A DNA stretch of 64,000 bases from Lycium barbarum. Its lineage: Eukaryota > Streptophyta > Magnoliopsida > Solanales > Solanaceae. Both the position numbers and the translations under genes were made by a program. How positions within the stretch are numbered: position 1 is the stretch's first letter; every line of letters begins with the position of its first letter. The notes under the pieces are model-generated. The model saw nothing but the letters and a program-made list of their open reading frames with translations, was not told the DNA's origin and ran no database searches. Shown in pieces: positions 58,608 through 64,000 of the stretch. The stretch is taken from positions 47,390,950 through 47,454,949 of the forward strand of contig NC_083348.1 of assembly GCF_019175385.1 (NCBI RefSeq). The letters run 5' to 3'.

Positions 58608-59552
58608 CAGTTGCGAAAACATGAACAGAATTATCCCACTCATGATCTTGAGCTAGCTGCGGTCATTCATGCATTGAAAATGTGGAGACACTACTTATAT
58701 GGTGTGCACGTGGACATCTATACGGATCACAAAAGCCTTCAATATATTTTCAAACAGAAGGAATTGAACCTGCGGCAAAGGAGATGGCTAGAATTACTGA
58801 AAGATTATGATGTGAACATTCTATATCATCCAGGGAAGGCGAATGTAGTAGCAGATGCACTTAGCCGCCGATCGATGGGTAGTTTATGCGGAGTTCCTTC
58901 GGAAAAGCTAGAAATGGTTCGTGAGGTCCATCAGTTAGCAAATCTCGGCGTACGGCCAATTGATTCAGGGGATGCAGGTATTAGCGTCAATGACCCCACA
59001 GTTTCATCATTGAATCTAGAAGTGAAGGAACGGCAATATGAAGATCCTCAGTTAAGCCACTATCGAGATCTATCTCAGGAAAAGGAAAAGTCTCCATTCC
59101 AAGTTTCCATAGAAGGGGTTCTTAGATATCGGGACAGGTTATGTGTACCGAAAGCGGCAAACTTGCGCCAACGGATTTTAGAGGAAGCACATTATTCTCG
59201 GTATTCTATTCATCCAGGTACAACCAAGATGTACCACGATCTCAAATTGATATATTGGTGGGATGGCATGAAGCAAGACATAGCAGAATTTGTAGTACAG
59301 TGCCCAAATTGTCAGCAAGTGAAGGACGAGCATAAAAAACCAGGAGGCTTATTGCAAGCAATGGAAATTCCTATGTGGAAATGGGAAGAAATTAACATGG
59401 ACTTTGTGGTAGGATTACCCCGTACGAAAGGGAAGTATGATTATATATGGGTGATCGTGGATAGACTCACGAAAGCATCTCATTTTCTCCCCGTTAGAAC
59501 CACATGTTCAGCGGAAGATTATGCTAAATTGTATCTCAAGGAGATTGTATGA
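58608..59552 (+). pseudogene. Element C RNase H and integrase N-terminal part
   Basis: RNase H continues with [12 protein letters not shown] (catalytic Glu), [10 protein letters not shown] (Asp) and VVADALSRR (Asp). The integrase zinc finger follows ([17 protein letters not shown], then CPNCQQVK at about 59302-59325), then the core with [10 protein letters not shown] (first catalytic Asp, about 59395-59420) and [11 protein letters not shown]. The frame ends at a TGA at 59550-59552, again at an Arg position. The 313-residue frame is open throughout. Confidence 0.93.
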
Positions 59553-60327
59553 CTTCACGGTATTCCTTTGGCCATTATCATAGACAAAGGGGCAAAGTTC
59601 ACAGCCAAGTTCTGGAAGTCCTTTCAAGAAGGTCTAGGTACTCAAGTTAAGCTCAGCACGGCGTTCCATCCGCAGACCGACGGACAAGCCGAGCGTACTA
59701 TTCAGACCTTGGAAGATATGCTACGAGCATGTGTGCTGGACTTTGGTGGTAGGCCCCGATTTGATCCAACAAGCAGTTGAGAAGGTTAAAGTGATTCGAG
59801 ACCGACTGTTAACAGCTCAAAGTCGCCAAAAGTCTTATGCAGATAATCGCCGAAGAGATTTGGAATTTCCGGTGGGCGATTGGGTGTTCCTGAAGGTATC
59901 GCCGATGAAGGGAGTGATGAGATTTGGCAAGAAGGGAAAGATAAGTCCCAGATATATCGAACCCTACCAAAGCATTCACAAGGTGGGTCGAGTAGCCTAC
60001 GAATTGGACTTGCCTTCAGAGCTCGAATCCGTGCATCCAGTACTCCATGTTTCGATGCTCCGCAAGTGTATTGGAGACCCAACAAGAATAGTTCCGATTG
60101 ATGATGTGCAAGTAACAGAGGAGCTAACATACGAGGAAATGCCCATTGCCATTTTGGATAGACAAGTACGAAGGCTTCGGAATAAAGAGGTTGCTTCAGT
60201 CAAAGTTCTATGGCGGAACAATAATCGGGAAGAAATGACTTGGGAAGCGAAGGAGAAGATGAAATCTATGTACCCCCATTTGTTCCAATCCCCAGAAGAT
60301 ATTCAAGATGAGACGTCGATGGTGTAA
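59553..60327 (+). pseudogene. Element C integrase C-terminal part with chromodomain
   Basis: Core continues with IIDKGAKF (second catalytic Asp, where relatives have SDRG) and GQAERTIQTLE (Glu). Near 59745 a deletion with frameshift removes roughly 50 residues present in element A (the YNNSYHSSI region). A second frame, 59731-60327, resumes with DLIQQAVEKVKVIRDRL, FLKVSPMKGVMRFGKKGKI and HVSMLRKCIGDP. A chromodomain-like tail (AILDRQVRRLRNKEVASVKV, MTWEAKEKMKSMYPHLF) ends at TAA. The chromodomain is thought to steer insertion to heterochromatin, which fits the nesting seen here. Confidence 0.92.
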
Positions 60328-60494
60328 GGTATGTATGTTTTAGTTTTATGTTTTTGGTCGTGGGTGGCCATAAATGTGTTGATATTGTGATATAGCCCTA
60401 TGAGGCGAAGATATTGTGGGTTGTTGTAATGGAAAGGTAGTATCAAAATTACAAAGGAAACTCTGGCAATTTTTTTCCAGAATCCCCGAGTGTC

Positions 60495-60516
60495 GAACAT
60501 TCGAGGACGAATGTTC
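60495..60516 (+). other. Perfect stem-loop upstream of the element C PPT
   Basis: GAACATTCG and CGAATGTTC are 9-bp perfect arms around AGGA, ending one base before the purine tract region. Confidence 0.75.
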
Positions 60517-60517
60517 C

Positions 60518-60532
60518 AAAAGGGAGGGAGAA
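60518..60532 (+). other. Polypurine tract of element C
   Basis: AAAAGGGAGGGAGAA lies just upstream of the 3' LTR start TGTTATACC at 60533. Confidence 0.92.
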
Positions 60533-62906
60533 TGTTATACCTCGGAAATTTCTCCGTACTTGTATGATGAGTGGAATGATGAAAAGTTGAGTGAATGATG
60601 TTTTATTAAGTCGGGAATGGCTAATTAAGAATTTTTGGAAAATAAGAAAGTCACGAAAAATTTTCTGTCCAGTGGTCGTATATGGCACTATACGGCCCGT
60701 AAAGTGATTTACGGACCGTATAGTGCAATCGTCCTCCAGCTTGTCAAAAATCCCAACTTTCTGTAAATGTTGAATATGGTTAAAAACGACCCAGTTTACG
60801 GCCCGTAAACTGGTTTACGGACCGTAAACCAGGTCGTAAACTACCATGTCCATCAGCCAAAACTTTCTGCCTTTGAAATGGTTAAATACGACCACAGTGG
60901 ACGGACCGTAAATCAAAATACGGTCTGTATATGGTGGTTTACGACCACTGTTCATCCCGACAAGAATTCATTAAAGATCAGATTTGTGATTTTTAAAGGG
61001 GACTTAAGCCTCATTTCAACTCATTATTCATTCAACCAACTCAAGAAACTTCTAGACCTCTCCACATACTTCATCTATAGAAATCCCAAAGAATCAAAAG
61101 AACATCAAGACCAATAACACCAAATTCATAAAAATAAGTGTAAGAACATATCAAAGGATCTTCTAAGTCAAGAAATTCCCAAGAAGATGGGACTAGGGTT
61201 TTGGCTAATTGAAGTGTTTCAACTTAAGGATTGTTCAACCATAATCCAAGGTAAGTTTCATGATTATTCCATGTTGTTTGAAGTATTGGAAAGCTTAGAC
61301 ACTTGAAATGTAGAAGAACATAGAAATGGGTCATTATTGAGTGAATAGTGACATAAATGAATGATAGTGGAATTGAACTATGAATGTTGAAGTGTTGAGA
61401 GTACAATTACATTATAAATGATTTTTATATCATGAATCAAGCATTAAATGAATGAAAACGCAAAGACGAGTCATAAGTCTAAATATGGGGGAAATTGGAG
61501 GAAAATGGTGGATTTTGCTAAATGTACGTAAATGACGATTGTCGATTGTGATACTATGAGTAATACTATGAATCTTGGGAGTTGACATAAAACATGAGAA
61601 AAGTAGTATGAACAAAGGAGACGCTGCCCAACTTCTCCTAGAATTTGCGACGCGTTTTTATAGTTAGCTTACTAATGTTGATACGAATTCTCTTATGAAG
61701 GTAACGACGTGATATCGACGGAGAACAAGTGAGCGATATCTTAGCTAAACGACCAAGGTATGTGAGGCTAGTACTTCTTTCTAATGGCATGAATCTTTTA
61801 ACTTGAATCCCTATTCCTTTTATGAGTCCTTACATTCTAAGAAGTTAAAAGCTCATACTTATGGATGTCTATATGAGATAGGTTATACGATATGATGACA
61901 CTAGAATGATGATGATGTTATTCCTTGCCTACACTCACCTTATGTACTAGTCCTTTCAAGGTGACGCAAAATGTCCATGATGGTTCCATAATGTAATCGA
62001 GGGATCACGACCTTACGTCACCCCGATAGAGTAAAGTTGATCATGAGTCATGTATACACACATCATGATAAGATGAGTATTTACATTAAGAATGTCATGA
62101 TTGCATTCACACCGGGCCTAGTTGGTCGGGCAGACACCGCTTCGGCTGGCGGCGATTCGGATACACCACGACCTACGGGCGTGGGCAGACACCACTAGTG
62201 GGAGGCATGAGATAGTACCCCGGACGCAGGAGGCCTGGACGAGGGCTAATATTATTGATTATCACACCGTTCTGACATGGACGGGCAGCTTGCATATGAT
62301 GCATACATGTTATGATGATGATTATGAGTAATATAGCATGCATTACTTCATTTATGATTATCAGTCAGATCCAGATGTCTCATGTTGATGTTATCCCCAT
62401 ATTATTAATGTCTCCTTTCATTATGTATGCCTCTCATACTCGGTACAATATTCGTACTGACGTCCTTTCTTCGGACGCTGTGTTCATGCCCACATGTAGA
62501 TAGGGAGGAGAGCTTGGCCCAGGTCCTCAGTAGCTGTCAGCTGATAGATAGCACTCCATTGTTCGGAGGTGCTTATGGCTATTATTTTGATGTACATTCA
62601 TATATGCATATTTTGGGCATGACGGGGTCTTGTTCCGTCTATGTATTCATTATGTTAGTAGAGGCTCGTAGATACGCAGTGTGGGTTAGATGGTCTCACA
62701 AGATGTTTTCACATGTATGTATATTATCTTGATGGCCAAGAGGCAAATGTATATAAAGTATTCATGTATTTAATTAAATATGATTTTCCTACAATTGGTA
62801 TGTAAAATTGATAAAAGAGTAATAAATGAGGAAGACAAGCAGTAGAGTAAGCGGTGCTCAGAATTTGCTCCGGGTACCCGTCGCGGCCCCTAGCTGGGTC
62901 GTGATT
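60533..62906 (+). repeat. 3' LTR of element C
   Basis: 2374 bp, same length as the 5' LTR, with about 60 to 65 substitutions and no net indel by eye. Palindromes, stem-loops (61935-62027) and hairpin (62441-62459) are retained. The right terminus reads GTGATT rather than GTGACA. Confidence 0.95.
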
Positions 62907-62911
62907 GTTTG

Positions 62912-63143
62912 CTTATCCATTCGGGAGGAAGAGTGGCCATCGAGGGTCGATAGCCCCGGTGTGGTTCATGCCTAGCTACTTGGGAGGAAAAGTGGTCATC
63001 GAGGGTTCATAACCCTGATGTGGTTTTGCTTAGATATTGGGGAGGAAGGATAGCCTTCGAGGGTGACAACCCCGATGTGGTGCTTCTGTGCTGGTTTAGG
63101 GTACCTTAAGTGGCCCTCCCTTCGTTTCACTTATTTGGACCTG
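62912..63143 (+). mobile_element. Element E LTR, continuation with tandem repeat
   Basis: Follows the TSD of element C. It contains three units of about 58 bp (near 62912-62970, 62971-63028 and 63029-63087), each with GGGAGGAA and ATCGAGGGT-like words and ending CCCYGRTGTGGT. The fourth unit is left of element C at 53075-53125. The F LTR starts at 63144. Confidence 0.8.
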
Positions 63144-64000
63144 TGTCACGACCCAACCGGAGGGTCGCGACGGGCACCCGGTACTAACCCACCCGGGCAC
63201 CTCTTATCATACTTTCACATTTACATCTAGGTGAGCCACATAGCTAAATCATACTTTTATTCCTCATTCATACTATTTCCATCGGGCAACAATACATTTA
63301 TATCATCATCACAACTATGCCCACAATAATGTACATAAGCCGACGAGGCTAACAAAATGATATCCAAAATATAGGCAGACAAGGACAAACACATCTACCC
63401 ATGTACACATGTCTACGAGCCTCTAAGGAGAGTATGTCATATCATATAGGCGGGACAGGACCCCGCTATGCTCATAAATGTGCACACAAAAGAATAAATA
63501 TCAAAAGCTGTAGCTCCGAATGAAATGGAGCTCCGCTATTTAGTCCCTGAGTAATAAAGCTATGGATCAAGCTTGCCTCCCTGGCCACCTGCGGGCATGA
63601 CGTAGCGTCCACAAACAAAAGGATATCAGTATGAAGAATGTACTGAGTATGTAAAGCATGATCAACATCATTATGAAAGCATAATAGACAACATAAGAAA
63701 TAGCATAGGATGGGAGATAGTAGTATCAACGTTATAAACACTTACTTGCTTTTCATAGGGACTTTCCATTTCTAATGCGTGATTGTGTACATACATCCAT
63801 ATCCGTATTCATATCCGTACTCATTTACATTCGTATCCATTTTTGTATTCATAGCATATTCGTATTTATACTCATATTTATATCGTATACATATCCATAT
63901 CATGTACATAGCATACCCGACCATGAAGGTTCGGTGTTTCGCATACCCGGCCATGGCAAGGCTCGGTGAGTATACATACCTGGCCCTACCAAGTCTCAGG
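63144..64000 (-). mobile_element. Element F LTR (S3 family), cut by window end
   Basis: On + it begins TGTCACGACCCAACCGGAGG, the LTR 3' end read in reverse. The same terminus closes S3 at 27803. The CAGTAT hairpin lies at 63627-63645 and a GGTTCGGTGT/GGCTCGGTGAG minisatellite at 63912 to the end. Candidate left TSD ACCTG (63139-63143). Whether this is a solo LTR or a full element cannot be seen. Short ORFs (63472-63969) are translations of LTR sequence. Confidence 0.85.

Larger units (their letters stand above)
53131..62906 (+). mobile_element. Element C: near-complete Del/Tekay chromovirus
   Basis: 9776 bp, with two LTRs of exactly 2374 bp (53131-55504 and 60533-62906), TSD GTTTG (53126-53130 and 62907-62911), a canonical PBS, gag, pol with chromodomain, and PPT. 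By eye the LTRs differ at roughly 60 to 65 positions (about 2.7%), a young insertion compared with its surroundings. The terminal CA of the right LTR reads TT. Pol carries four stops plus a deletion and gag carries one stop, so it is non-autonomous. Confidence 0.96.

Overview
The window reads as plant nuclear DNA, most likely from a member of the Solanaceae. The evidence is family recognition from memory: Del/Tekay chromovirus and Tat/Ogre-type Ty3/gypsy elements, L1-type LINEs with a DUF4283 ORF1, a tRNA-derived SINE and Solanaceae-style MITEs. No computation was run. It is mostly a nested retrotransposon graveyard in AT-rich sequence. No bacterial-type operon, CRISPR array, rRNA or functional tRNA gene was seen.

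Left 9.2 kb: the 3' end of a low-copy host gene on the + strand. Three exons (2250-2288, 6967-7013, 8181-8289) have consistent splice sites and phases and end in one reading frame with a stop. The protein family was not recognised. The gene body carries a 5'-truncated LINE with a 17-bp target-site duplication (TSD), three MITEs, a SINE with a 15-bp TSD, and a 2.7-kb solo LTR inside one intron. Downstream lies a decayed LINE (about 9254-11443) that lost everything after its endonuclease.

Centre-left (11.4-33.7 kb): a very long minus-strand Tat/Ogre-type LTR, split by a 17-kb Del/Tekay chromovirus (element A, 14232-31260, TSD CACCC). Element A itself holds three solo LTRs, each with its own 5-bp TSD: S1 in its 5' LTR (GACCT), S2 in RT/RNase H (GTTCT) and S3 before the integrase (GGTAT). 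S3 carries a roughly 235-bp foreign-looking insert.

Centre (33.7-43.3 kb): the internal part of a minus-strand Tat element. In transcription order it has gag-like ORF pieces, a 5'-deleted RT, RNase H, a second (archaeal-type) RNase H, integrase, and a 3' UTR rich in tandem repeats. It is followed by a Tat-type LTR in the opposite orientation (40770-43287).

Right (43.3-64 kb): a minus-strand chromovirus D (3' LTR 43288-50703 with solo LTRs S4 and S5 inside; integrase end 50704-51492). It is interrupted by the LTR of element E (from 51493), which is in turn interrupted by element C (53131-62906). Element C is the best preserved copy: two 2374-bp LTRs, PBS, gag, pol with chromodomain, and PPT, but with several stop codons and a deletion. 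The LTR of element F (63144 onward) runs off the window. At least four layers of nesting are visible.

The most interesting signal is not a gene. Across diverged LTR families in the window, the same small structured motifs recur at equivalent positions: (1) clusters of palindromes with a CGGNCCG core upstream of the TATA box; (2) a pair of stem-loops in the transcribed leader whose arms change in a compensatory way between families, the second looping out a TGACGTAA word; (3) a family-specific minisatellite block; (4) a CAGTAC-loop-GTACTG hairpin in eleven LTR copies; (5) a stem-loop directly upstream of the polypurine tract, also with compensated arm changes. These look like conserved cis-acting machinery of the elements and deserve a proper alignment.
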